From Stappia sp. BW2 (GTDB lineage: Bacteria > Pseudomonadota > Alphaproteobacteria > Rhizobiales > Stappiaceae), in assembly GCF_008107695.1 (NCBI RefSeq), contig NZ_VIRG01000039.1:1-32645 (forward strand): DNA of 32,645 nt, given 5' to 3'. Of this stretch, positions 1 to 6,083 are shown in pieces. The notes under the pieces were generated by a model. The model did not search any database. It worked only from the letters and a program-made list of their open reading frames with translations, and was not told the DNA's origin. The position numbers and the translations under genes are program-made. The number at the start of each line of letters is the position of its first letter. Position 1 is the stretch's first letter.

Positions 1-41
1 TGCTTTTCGGCCGACTCCTGCGGCCCGGATTTCTGTCTCAT
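1..41 (-). CDS. IS3-family transposase OrfA, N-terminal fragment (runs off window)
   Basis: On the minus strand an ATG at 41-39 opens a frame reading MRQKSGPQESAEK up to the window edge. A good ribosome binding site (AGGGAG) lies 5 nt upstream of it. I recognise this as the usual beginning of the OrfA (helix-turn-helix) protein of one IS3-family subgroup, whose next residues, not visible here, are normally a basic stretch before the HTH. Only 13 codons are present, so the assignment rests on the short N-terminus plus the adjacent terminal repeat, which pairs with the one at the far end of the window. OrfA together with frameshifted OrfB would form the transposase. Function is inferred, not shown. 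Confidence 0.55.
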   Translation of the reverse strand, partial: MRQKSGPQESAEK

Positions 42-63
42 CTTCGCTCCCTTGGCGGGCTAC

Positions 64-89
64 GATGTGCCAGAAATCCTCCTTAGGCA
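64..89 (-). repeat. IS3-family terminal inverted repeat (orfA side)
   Basis: Read on the minus strand from the outer end, this 26-nt stretch begins TGCCTAAGGAGG and ends TCTGGCACATC. The sequence at 32555-32579 on the plus strand begins TGACTAAAGGAGG and also ends TCTGGCACATC. The two differ by a few substitutions and a one-base length change, as expected of imperfect IS3-family ends, which typically start with TG. The insertion sequence therefore probably starts at position 89 and runs left out of the window. Confidence 0.6.
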
Positions 90-444
90 ATTTCGCCGAT
101 ATGTCTCATGGTTGCTGACGGGGAACAATAAGATAAAAGACATTATCATATATACAACGTGCAGACCAACTCTTCATATCGATCCCTTGCAACGCCCGAT
201 TGGCGCTTCAGCGCCCTCAAGTCGGTCGTCCGCAGGATTTCAGACAGTTCTGTAAAGCTGATTGTTCGTTGCGGGTTGGGCGAAGGCCCGTAGAGGGCGG
301 ATACTGTTGAAAAAATACCTATTTTGCGGCGTCGCAGATATCAGGCACGCAATCGCTACAAAACTCGGGATTTACGCAACACCGGAGATAGACGTGGATC
401 GTCAACTAGGCGATCGCGAACGCCGAGGAGAAAAGGCAAGGCGG
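90..444. other. Gene-poor stretch next to the insertion sequence
   Basis: No convincing gene. On the minus strand from about 262 down to 142 there is an open frame with coding-like composition (…ELSEILRTTDLRALKRQ…, ending in TGA). It has no start codon and matches nothing I know, so it may be the tail of a gene lost when the insertion sequence arrived. A small hairpin, GGCGC-TTCA-GCGCC, lies at 202-215. The part from about 275 to 400 (…GGATACTGTTGAAAAAAT…) reminds me of the ends of other insertion sequences, but I cannot name one. Confidence 0.3.
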
Positions 445-1443
445 TCATTTCTTGTTGGTTTTCGTGAAAGGTGCCTGCGGCCTCAGCGCAATCGCTGACG
501 CGAAAATGTCGGCACCAATGTTTCGTCCGCACAGTATCACTGCTACCGTTTTGCCTTCCATCTCCGCCTTCAAGGCCGCGAGTCCCGCCAGCGCTACACC
601 GGCGGCCCCCTCTACCATCCAGTGTTCATGGTCTGCGAGCGCCCACATGGCCGACATAATAAGGTCTTCGCTGACGGTCACATATTGGTCGATGACCTCG
701 GCACACACGGGAAGCGTCACCGTTCCCGGTTCGAGCGCTCCCGCAGTTCCGTCCGAAATGGTTTCGCTCTCGGGAACGTCGTGGATGAAACCGGTCTCCA
801 AGGCGCGGAGAAGGACCGGGGAGTTTTCAGGCCAGCAGCCGATGATTTGCGTCGATGGTGACAGGTGGGAAAGCGCCGTGCCGATCCCCCCGATGAGACC
901 ACCGCCGCCAACGGAAACGAAAACTGCGTCGAGCCGGTGACCGGCTTCGGCCAGTTCGATCCCCAGCGTCCCCTGTCCCGCCATCACGTCCATGTCGTTA
1001 TAGGGCGAGATATAGCAACGCCCGGAGCGATCAGCTTCGTCTCTGGCGCTCAACTCAGCTTCCAGTTCCCCACCCTCGATCACATGGAGATCAGCGCCAT
1101 GTGCCCGGATGGCGGTGAGCTTGGAGCGCGCCGTCTTCTTAGCAGCAAAAACAGAAACCTGGACGCCTGCCACGCGACCCGCCAATGCGACGGCGTGCCC
1201 ATGGTTGCCCGTCGATGCCGTTACGACGCCTCGCTCTCTCTCGACCGGAGACAGTAGGCGGATCTTGTTCGAGGCTCCACGATACTTGAACGACCCGGTG
1301 GTCTGGAGGTGCTCCGCTTTCAGAAGGACATTGCAGCCAAGAAGGCGGGATAGCCCAACGCTTGGCTGCAAGGGAGTGCGTAGCACATCTGGTGAGCGGC
1401 GCTGCGACGCAGCTTGGATAGCCTCGAAAAGAGTAGTGGTCAT
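445..1443 (-). CDS. Serine/threonine dehydratase-like PLP enzyme (EutB-like)
   Basis: This is a 332-residue fold-type-II PLP enzyme of the threonine/serine dehydratase family. The Schiff-base lysine is K53 in TTGSFKYRGA, and the phosphate-binding glycine loop is the SVGGGGLIGG segment near residue 178. Length fits the short, catabolic dehydratases that lack a C-terminal ACT domain. It resembles EutB, the dehydratase of hydroxyectoine breakdown, but no other ectoine-utilisation gene is in view, so the substrate is left open (serine, threonine or a hydroxy-amino acid). The start is supported by AAGGAG 6 nt upstream. It is divergent from a YheO-like regulator, and the operator-like palindromes between them suggest local control. 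It has no visible link to denitrification. Confidence 0.85.
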   Translation of the reverse strand: MTTTLFEAIQAASQRRSPDVLRTPLQPSVGLSRLLGCNVLLKAEHLQTTGSFKYRGASNKIRLLSPVERERGVVTASTGNHGHAVALAGRVAGVQVSVFAAKKTARSKLTAIRAHGADLHVIEGGELEAELSARDEADRSGRCYISPYNDMDVMAGQGTLGIELAEAGHRLDAVFVSVGGGGLIGGIGTALSHLSPSTQIIGCWPENSPVLLRALETGFIHDVPESETISDGTAGALEPGTVTLPVCAEVIDQYVTVSEDLIMSAMWALADHEHWMVEGAAGVALAGLAALKAEMEGKTVAVILCGRNIGADIFASAIALRPQAPFTKTNKK

Positions 1444-1468
1444 AAGCGTCTCCTTGATTTGCAGAAAA

Positions 1469-1493
1469 GTCTATTATAGACATATTGTCTATA
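1469..1493. promoter_or_regulatory. Operator-like overlapping palindromes between divergent genes
   Basis: GTCTATTATAGAC at 1469-1481 and TATAGACATATTGTCTATA at 1475-1493 overlap, giving three GTCTAT/ATAGAC half-sites in 25 bp. The second has perfect 8-bp arms around TAT. The first contains TATAAT on the minus strand, a possible -10 element for the dehydratase gene. The site sits 26 bp from the dehydratase start and 15 bp from the regulator start, so a bound protein could block both promoters. The binding protein is inferred to be the adjacent regulator. Confidence 0.6.
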
Positions 1494-1507
1494 AATGGGA
1501 GTCAAGA

Positions 1508-2149
1508 ATGAACCGTCGCACGTCAGTGTTTCACCCATACCAACCGCTGGCCGATGCCATAGCGTCGCTGCTTGCCCCGCTGATTGAAGTCGCAATCCAC
1601 GACATGGAGAGCGACACGTTGGCTTATGTCGCAGCGCCGATGTCGCCCCGCGAGCCTGGTGATCCGTCAGGCTTGAGGGATCTCGGTCCGCCCTCCCAAT
1701 TCGGGTATTTCGGTCCTTATGAAAAGACGAACTGGGACGGCAAGCGCCTGCGCTCGATCTCGGTCCCGCTTCCGGGACAGCCTGTTTCCATGCTTTGCAT
1801 CAATGTGGACGTGTCACGCTTCGAGGCTATGCGCGACATGCTGGAGATGATGCTAAAGCCCATCAATCCGGTGACTGTTGCCGTGACCCCGGCTTTGTTC
1901 CGTCAGGACTGGCACGAGACCCTGAACCGGTTTGTCGCAGAATGGTCGAGAGCAAGAAATGTCGATCCGACTTCGCTTGATCGACATCAGCGCCGGCACT
2001 TGATCGCCGCGATTTACCAGAGTGGTGGCTTTGAAGCGCCTCGTTCCGTCATTTACATTGCCCGTCTCATCAACGTCAGCAGAGCTACCATTTACAACGA
2101 GTTGGCAGATTTGAAGAAGGACGCCCTGCAACCAGAGAAAATCAATTGA
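1508..2149 (+). CDS. YheO/DauR-like transcriptional regulator (PAS-like plus HTH)
   Basis: This is a 213-residue protein. The N-terminal half (about 10-135) resembles the YheO-like PAS domain: HPYQPLADAIASLLAPLIEVAIHD, then a segment ending in CINVDVSRFEAM. The C-terminal part (about 160-208) is a helix-turn-helix with …SVIYIARLINVSRATIYNELADLK. This arrangement is that of DauR, a repressor of D-arginine catabolism, and related regulators of amino acid use. I chose ATG 1508 because the PAS-like domain starts directly after it and GGGAG lies 6 nt upstream; the frame is open further 5' but runs through the opposite gene. The stop overlaps the next gene's ATG (TGATG), so the two are probably translationally coupled. 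The likely target is the palindrome cluster just upstream. Confidence 0.8.
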   Translation: MNRRTSVFHPYQPLADAIASLLAPLIEVAIHDMESDTLAYVAAPMSPREPGDPSGLRDLGPPSQFGYFGPYEKTNWDGKRLRSISVPLPGQPVSMLCINVDVSRFEAMRDMLEMMLKPINPVTVAVTPALFRQDWHETLNRFVAEWSRARNVDPTSLDRHQRRHLIAAIYQSGGFEAPRSVIYIARLINVSRATIYNELADLKKDALQPEKIN

Positions 2150-3156
2150 TGGACGATCCGGCAGACATCACGCTCGACAGGATACGTAGCCGTCATCGCG
2201 AACTCGCAGTTTCGATCATCCGAACGCCATCGGTCGAGTTGGGGTCCTCCTCGGTGAAACGGGTGCTCGATCAGGCAAAAATCTACCTGAAGCTCGAAGC
2301 CTTCCAGCTTACCGGGACATTCAAGGCGCGCGGGGCCTTGTCGGTCGCGCATTCCATTCCAAAAGAAGAGCGGCAAAATGGCCTTACCGGTGCAAGTGCC
2401 GGCAACCACGCTATTGCCGTGGCGTGGGCCGCACGGCAGATGGGCGTGCCCGCCAAGGTCGTTATGCAATCCACGGCCAATCCCTTTCGCGTTGAACGAG
2501 CCCGGAGCGAGGGGGCCGAGGTTGTCCTCGCAGATGGAGGGCAGGCCACATTCGCCGAAGCCGAACGATTGATGCACGAAGAGGGTTTTACCTTTGTCCA
2601 TCCGTTCGAAGGAGCCGGAACCACTTTGGGGACTGCCGGCGTCGGCCTCGAACTCATGGAGGACGTAAGCGACCTGAACGCCATCGTGGTTGCCGTGGGT
2701 GGCGGAGGTTTGATCAGTGGTGTCGCAGCGGCGGTCAAGCAGATGAATCCGCGTTGCATGGTCTTTGGCGTCGAGCCGATCAGTGCCAACGCCGTATCTC
2801 GAGGACTCGCGGCCAACAGGCCGGTCACGATCGAGAAGCCTGACACGATTGCCGATAGTCTCGCGCCTCCAATGTCCCTCCCGTTCAGCCTGTCCCTGAC
2901 CGCAAGATATGTCGATGATGTCGTGACGGTCTCAGATGATGATCTCTGCGCCGCTCTTGTCATCATGCAGGAACAAGCTCTACTGGCTGTTGAACCGGCC
3001 GCCGCCGCCGCTATGGCAGGAGCATTGGGTCCGCTTCGTCAGCGTCTTAAAGGAAAACGCGTGGCAATGATCGTATGCGGCTCAAACATTGACGCGGCAA
3101 GCTATGCAAAGCTCCACAAGCGCGGGCACCTACTCATGCCGACACTACTCCGCTAA
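2149..3156 (+). CDS. Second serine/threonine dehydratase-like PLP enzyme
   Basis: This is a 335-residue fold-type-II PLP enzyme, paralogous to the dehydratase at 445-1443. It has K59 in LTGTFKARGA as the Schiff-base lysine, a GASAGNHAIAVAWAA substrate-binding loop, VAVGGGGLISG as the phosphate loop, and a C-terminal IVCGSNID motif. The family deaminates serine/threonine or hydroxy-amino acids to 2-oxo acids, and the exact substrate cannot be read from sequence. It shares 1 nt with the regulator gene's stop codon, so ATG 2149 is preferred over the TTG just before it. Two non-identical dehydratases around one regulator suggest a small amino acid catabolic unit unrelated to the denitrification genes to the right. 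Confidence 0.82.
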   Translation: MDDPADITLDRIRSRHRELAVSIIRTPSVELGSSSVKRVLDQAKIYLKLEAFQLTGTFKARGALSVAHSIPKEERQNGLTGASAGNHAIAVAWAARQMGVPAKVVMQSTANPFRVERARSEGAEVVLADGGQATFAEAERLMHEEGFTFVHPFEGAGTTLGTAGVGLELMEDVSDLNAIVVAVGGGGLISGVAAAVKQMNPRCMVFGVEPISANAVSRGLAANRPVTIEKPDTIADSLAPPMSLPFSLSLTARYVDDVVTVSDDDLCAALVIMQEQALLAVEPAAAAAMAGALGPLRQRLKGKRVAMIVCGSNIDAASYAKLHKRGHLLMPTLLR

Positions 3157-3425
3157 CCGGGGCTTGGATTCCCAGAGATCCTATTTTTTGCAGTAAAACC
3201 GGGCTGATTGCAAAGCCTTCGGTAATTTTGTCGCAAAGCTCTCTCGTAAAAGTCGATATTTTGCGCCCGACTTTTGCGACAGGCTTCTGATGCAAATACT
3301 GGGAAGCCGACATTCATTGGTCACGTCACAAATGACAGCAATGGGCCGTTTATGTCGACCACGCACCGGCCACAGTCAGGATCGCGATGTTGTACCGCGG
3401 CAAGTCCGCTCCGATCTGCGACGCG
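3157..3425. other. Non-coding junction region between dehydratase gene and hemA fragment
   Basis: I see no gene here. The region holds the inverted repeats described separately at 3231-3279 and about 145 bp of sequence fused to the broken hemA fragment. The hemA frame stays open through the junction for 34 more codons (stop at 3321-3323), but these do not resemble the family. A minus-strand frame offset by one reads ASQI right after the break, as intact synthases would, but then diverges too. This is best read as decayed or rearranged DNA. Confidence 0.5.
3231..3279. repeat. Inverted repeat cluster, res-like
   Basis: TCGTAAAAGTCG (3244-3255) and CGACTTTTGCGA (3268-3279) are inverted copies matching at 11 of 12 positions, separated by 12 bp. 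A third partial copy, TCGCAAAG, lies at 3231-3238, 13 bp from the first. Repeated inverted sub-sites at short spacing resemble binding sites of serine resolvases in Tn3-type elements. No recombinase gene is present, so this is a structural observation with an inferred origin. Confidence 0.45.
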
Positions 3426-3800
3426 CAGCGTGCCGAGCCCAGCCCAGCTGGAAACATAGCCGGACGTGAAAACCAGGGCGGTTTCCTTGCCATGCAAGTC
3501 TGCAAGTTCAGCTTCCAGAAGCACGTGATCGTGCGTCGTACCAGAAATGTTGCGAGTTCCACCTGCTCCGGCGCCACAGCGGTCGGCGGCCTCGTGCAAG
3601 GCCGCCAGAACCTTCGGATGTTGACCCATACCGAGGTAATCGTTGGAACACCAGATAGCGACGTCCTTGGTGCCATCGCCGTTGGTCCATTTTGCTTCCG
3701 GAAAATTGCCGCGTTTACGCTGAAGTTCGATGAAGACACGGTAGTTTCCGGCATGCTTCAGGTCTGCAAGACGGTTTTTGAAAAAGGCTTGATAGTCCAT
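3321..3800 (-). pseudogene. hemA: 5-aminolevulinate synthase (hemA), 3'-truncated remnant
   Basis: Residues 1-125 are a clear ALA synthase N-terminus: [15 protein letters not shown]…, then [12 protein letters not shown], the glycine-rich [17 protein letters not shown], and [18 protein letters not shown]. Intact enzymes are about 400 residues, and the PLP lysine and entire C-terminal two-thirds are missing. Homology stops at about 3426; the remaining 34 codons are unrelated read-through. ALA synthase condenses glycine and succinyl-CoA in the first committed step of heme synthesis. Some denitrifiers keep an extra copy under Dnr/NnrR control to meet the demand for heme. Here the start, a GGGGA ribosome site and a Dnr box 54 bp upstream survive, but the product should be inactive. 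Confidence 0.85.
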
Positions 3801-3853
3801 GACGTCCCCGCTTTCTCAAGTATCCGGTAGACGTTAGTTGCGGGGCAGGCTGA

Positions 3854-3867
3854 ATGACAATAGTCAA
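3854..3867. promoter_or_regulatory. Dnr/NnrR box between hemA remnant and dnr
   Basis: ATGACAATAGTCAA matches the TTGAC-N4-GTCAA palindrome except for the first base. If it acts at -41.5, the minus-strand transcript would start near 3819, 19 nt before the hemA start. The plus-strand transcript would start near 3902, 65 nt before dnr. It could serve both genes, giving dnr autoregulation. Confidence 0.65.
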
Positions 3868-3966
3868 GAACGGCACAAGTCCGTCGATGACCCGAGCTTT
3901 GTATTGTGCAAAGTCCCTAGGTCGGGCTAGACGTTCTTGCACATCACTTGAGCAGGACATTCACCG

Positions 3967-4671
3967 ATGCCCACTTATCGCCAGCGGAAAATTGCCCAGA
4001 ACTCCCTGCTTCTCAAAAGCTTCCCGCAGGAGATCTGCGACATGGTGCTCGGCATGTCGAGCTGGCGAACCTATGACCGAGGCGAGACTTTGTTCCTGCA
4101 TGGTGAGACAGCCCAGGCAATTCACATCGTCATGGACGGCTGGGTCAAACTGTACCGGATCGCCCCCAATGGCGGCGAGGCAGTAGTGAATGTCTTTGCC
4201 AAGGGAGAAAGCTTCGGCGAAGCAGTCGCTTTTCGCGGACTTGCTTATCCGGTTTCGGCGGAAGCGGTCACGGCCTGCGAAGTCATGCGCATCCCCAGCA
4301 CGGCAATTTTGGAGGCCATGCGCAAGGACCCGGACATTGCGGTTTCCGTGGTGGCATCGACCTTCATTCACCTACACTCCCTCGTTTCGCAACTGGAGCA
4401 GCTTAAGGCGCAAACCGGACCACAAAGGGTCGCCGAGTTCTTGCTTGAGTTGTGCGAGCAGGAAAGCGGTAGCTGCGAGGTGACCCTGCCATACGACAAG
4501 TTCCTTATTGCCGGCCGTCTCGGCATGAAGCCGGAAAGCCTGTCGCGGTCATTTGCACGGTTGAAATCTGCGGGCGTCCGCATCAATCGCAATCACGCGG
4601 AAATCAAGGATATCGAACGGCTGCGGGCCTTCTCCGAAGAAGATTCCGTAGACGCCTGGACCAAAGGCTGA
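3967..4671 (+). CDS. dnr: Crp/Fnr-family regulator of denitrification (Dnr/NnrR type)
   Basis: This is a 234-residue Crp/Fnr protein. A cyclic-nucleotide-binding-like beta-roll (about 25-120, with GETLFLHGE, GWVKLYR and KGESFGE) is followed by a long dimerisation helix (about 125-150) and a C-terminal winged HTH. The recognition helix reads PESLSRSFARLK. Its E190, S193 and R194 correspond to the FNR residues that read TTGA/TCAA half-sites, which fits the boxes across this window. The cysteines (24, 104, 163, 170) do not form the N-terminal 4Fe-4S cluster of true FNR, so this is the Dnr/NnrR/DNR class, whose members respond to NO, probably through heme. The downstream DUF4202 gene begins 2 nt after its stop. 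The ATG lies about 10 nt after AGGA. Confidence 0.88.
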   Translation: MPTYRQRKIAQNSLLLKSFPQEICDMVLGMSSWRTYDRGETLFLHGETAQAIHIVMDGWVKLYRIAPNGGEAVVNVFAKGESFGEAVAFRGLAYPVSAEAVTACEVMRIPSTAILEAMRKDPDIAVSVVASTFIHLHSLVSQLEQLKAQTGPQRVAEFLLELCEQESGSCEVTLPYDKFLIAGRLGMKPESLSRSFARLKSAGVRINRNHAEIKDIERLRAFSEEDSVDAWTKG

Positions 4672-4673
4672 CG

Positions 4674-5231
4674 ATGAAACTGGAAACTGCTCTAAAGGCA
4701 ATCGACAGCGCGAACGCCGCTGACCCCAACCAGGAAGGCGGCAAGCCTGCGGCCCTTCTTTATGGGCAAAGAATGAGCGAGGAGCTGGATCGGCTCTATC
4801 CGGAGGCAAGCGATCCGTTGAAGATTGCGGCCAGGGGCCAGCACATTGAGCGCTGGATCACTCCGCGCCAGTCCTACCCGGAAGGCAAGACCGGCTATCA
4901 CGCCTGGCGCCGGGATCAGGCCCGTCACCATGCGCACCGCGTCGGTGAAATCATGGCAGAGGCAGCTTATTCACCGGAAGAAATCGAGGCGGCGGCGAAG
5001 ATGCTGCGCAAGGAAGGTCTCAAGCGGGATGCGGATGTGCAGGCGCTGGAAAACGTAATCTGCTTTGTATTCCTGAAATGGTATTTCGCGCCTTTTGCCG
5101 CCAAACACGAGGACGCCAAGGTGCTTGATATCGTGCAGAAAACGGCACGGAAGATGTCGGAAGACGCACGTGAGCGGGTACTTGCCGAATTCGAGCTTCC
5201 ACACCAGTTGGCTGAAGCTTTCAGGAGCTGA
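4674..5231 (+). CDS. DUF4202 family protein
   Basis: This is a 185-residue soluble, largely helical protein that I recognise as DUF4202. Family hallmarks are LLYGQRMSEELDRLYPEAS, AARGQHIERWITPRQSYPEGKTGYHAWR, LRKEGLKRDADVQALENVICFVFLKWYF and KHEDAKVLDIVQKTARKMS. The conserved H/D/E pattern (RGQHIERW, H101HAHR-like region, AKHEDAK) suggests an HD-like metal site, but no function is established to my knowledge. It is 2 nt downstream of dnr and surely co-transcribed. Its last 11 bp overlap the end of norF on the opposite strand. Linkage to an NO-responsive regulator suggests a role in denitrification or NO stress, which is inference only. Confidence 0.85.
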   Translation: MKLETALKAIDSANAADPNQEGGKPAALLYGQRMSEELDRLYPEASDPLKIAARGQHIERWITPRQSYPEGKTGYHAWRRDQARHHAHRVGEIMAEAAYSPEEIEAAAKMLRKEGLKRDADVQALENVICFVFLKWYFAPFAAKHEDAKVLDIVQKTARKMSEDARERVLAEFELPHQLAEAFRS

Positions 5232-5493
5232 ACCCGGGGGCAACGTAAAGCGCCAGCAACAGCAGGCAATAAAACCCGATCACCCAACTGAACCCGGACA
5301 GCCAGACCGGCGCCTGCCATAGCCCGAGATACCGGGACAGGATGATCCGCGCCTTGATGAACGCCAGCAGCAACAGCAGCCCGCCAAAAAGACCCGGACT
5401 GAAATGACCGGTCCCGCCTGTTGTCACCAGAACGGTGGCGGTCGACAGGCCCAAAAGCGCGATCCAGGCGAGCGATATGGAAGGAAGGGTCAT
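5221..5493 (-). CDS. norF: NorF-like small membrane protein (COX subunit IV family)
   Basis: This is a 90-residue protein with three hydrophobic helices (about 4-22, 33-49, 61-84). It contains GLLLLLAFIKARIILSRYLGL, typical of the small prokaryotic cytochrome c oxidase subunit IV family that includes NorF. NorF accompanies NorE in alphaproteobacterial nor operons and supports full NO reductase activity, though it is not part of the purified enzyme. It is the last gene of the operon, 6 nt after norE. It converges with the DUF4202 gene, the 3' ends overlapping by 11 bp, and no terminator hairpin is visible there. Confidence 0.82.
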   Translation of the reverse strand: MTLPSISLAWIALLGLSTATVLVTTGGTGHFSPGLFGGLLLLLAFIKARIILSRYLGLWQAPVWLSGFSWVIGFYCLLLLALYVAPGFSS

Positions 5494-5499
5494 CTTTCG

Positions 5500-6075
5500 C
5501 TATCCTAGGACATAAATCACCGGGAACAGCAGCACCCAGATGAGATCGACCATATGCCAGAAGGCGGTTCCTGTTTCGATGGTGCGAGGTTCGTCTTTCC
5601 ACGCCACCAGACCCAGCACAACAATCCCCGCGAGCACATGAGCTGCGTGGAACCCTGTGAGCAGGTAATAGAACATGAAGAAGGGATGGGTCTCCGTGGA
5701 GATCCCTTCCGCAGCTTTGGCTGCATATTCCTGCGCCTTGATGGCGAGGAACACACAGCCGAGAGCCATGGCGCCGGTCAGGTGCAAACGGGCGGCCGTC
5801 CGCTTTAACTTGAGCCGAAGCTCAAGGCCCCGGGCGGCCAGAAAGCCGCTGGTGATCAGCACGATCGTGTTGATGCCGGCGAGTGCCGGATCGAGGTGGG
5901 CCCTTGCTGCGGTAAAACCGTCCGGATCGGATATCCTTACGCCCATGAAGGCGGCAAGCCCGGCCCCGAAGACCAGCAGTTCACTGATGATGAGCACCCA
6001 CATCAACAGTTCCCCGGGCAACTCGTCGAGGATACCTGCGTCGTGCTGGTCCGGCTTCGGTGACGGAGCGTGCAT
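5500..6075 (-). CDS. norE: NorE, cytochrome c oxidase subunit III-like protein
   Basis: This is a 191-residue polytopic membrane protein with about five helices. It has the subunit III signatures PGELLMWVLIISELLVFGAGLAAF near the N-terminus and HPFFMFYYLLTGFHAAHVLAGIVVLG in the middle, then a terminal GTAFWHMVDLIWVLLFPVIYVLG. NorE is a heme-copper oxidase subunit III homologue encoded with NO reductase genes. It is thought to help assembly or stability of the NorCB enzyme in the inner membrane. It starts 8 nt after norD and is followed 6 nt later by norF, consistent with one norCBQDEF transcript. Confidence 0.9.
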   Translation of the reverse strand: MHAPSPKPDQHDAGILDELPGELLMWVLIISELLVFGAGLAAFMGVRISDPDGFTAARAHLDPALAGINTIVLITSGFLAARGLELRLKLKRTAARLHLTGAMALGCVFLAIKAQEYAAKAAEGISTETHPFFMFYYLLTGFHAAHVLAGIVVLGLVAWKDEPRTIETGTAFWHMVDLIWVLLFPVIYVLG

Positions 6076-6083
6076 CCGCGGCT

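Noticed and set aside
275..400. A second insertion sequence in the left gap
   Set aside because: The sequence has an IS-end feel but I found no paired inverted repeat and no transposase frame.
445..1443. Calling the first dehydratase EutB of hydroxyectoine degradation outright
   Set aside because: The family resemblance is real, but no eutC, eutD, eutE or ectoine transporter gene is in the window, so the specific name is not supported.
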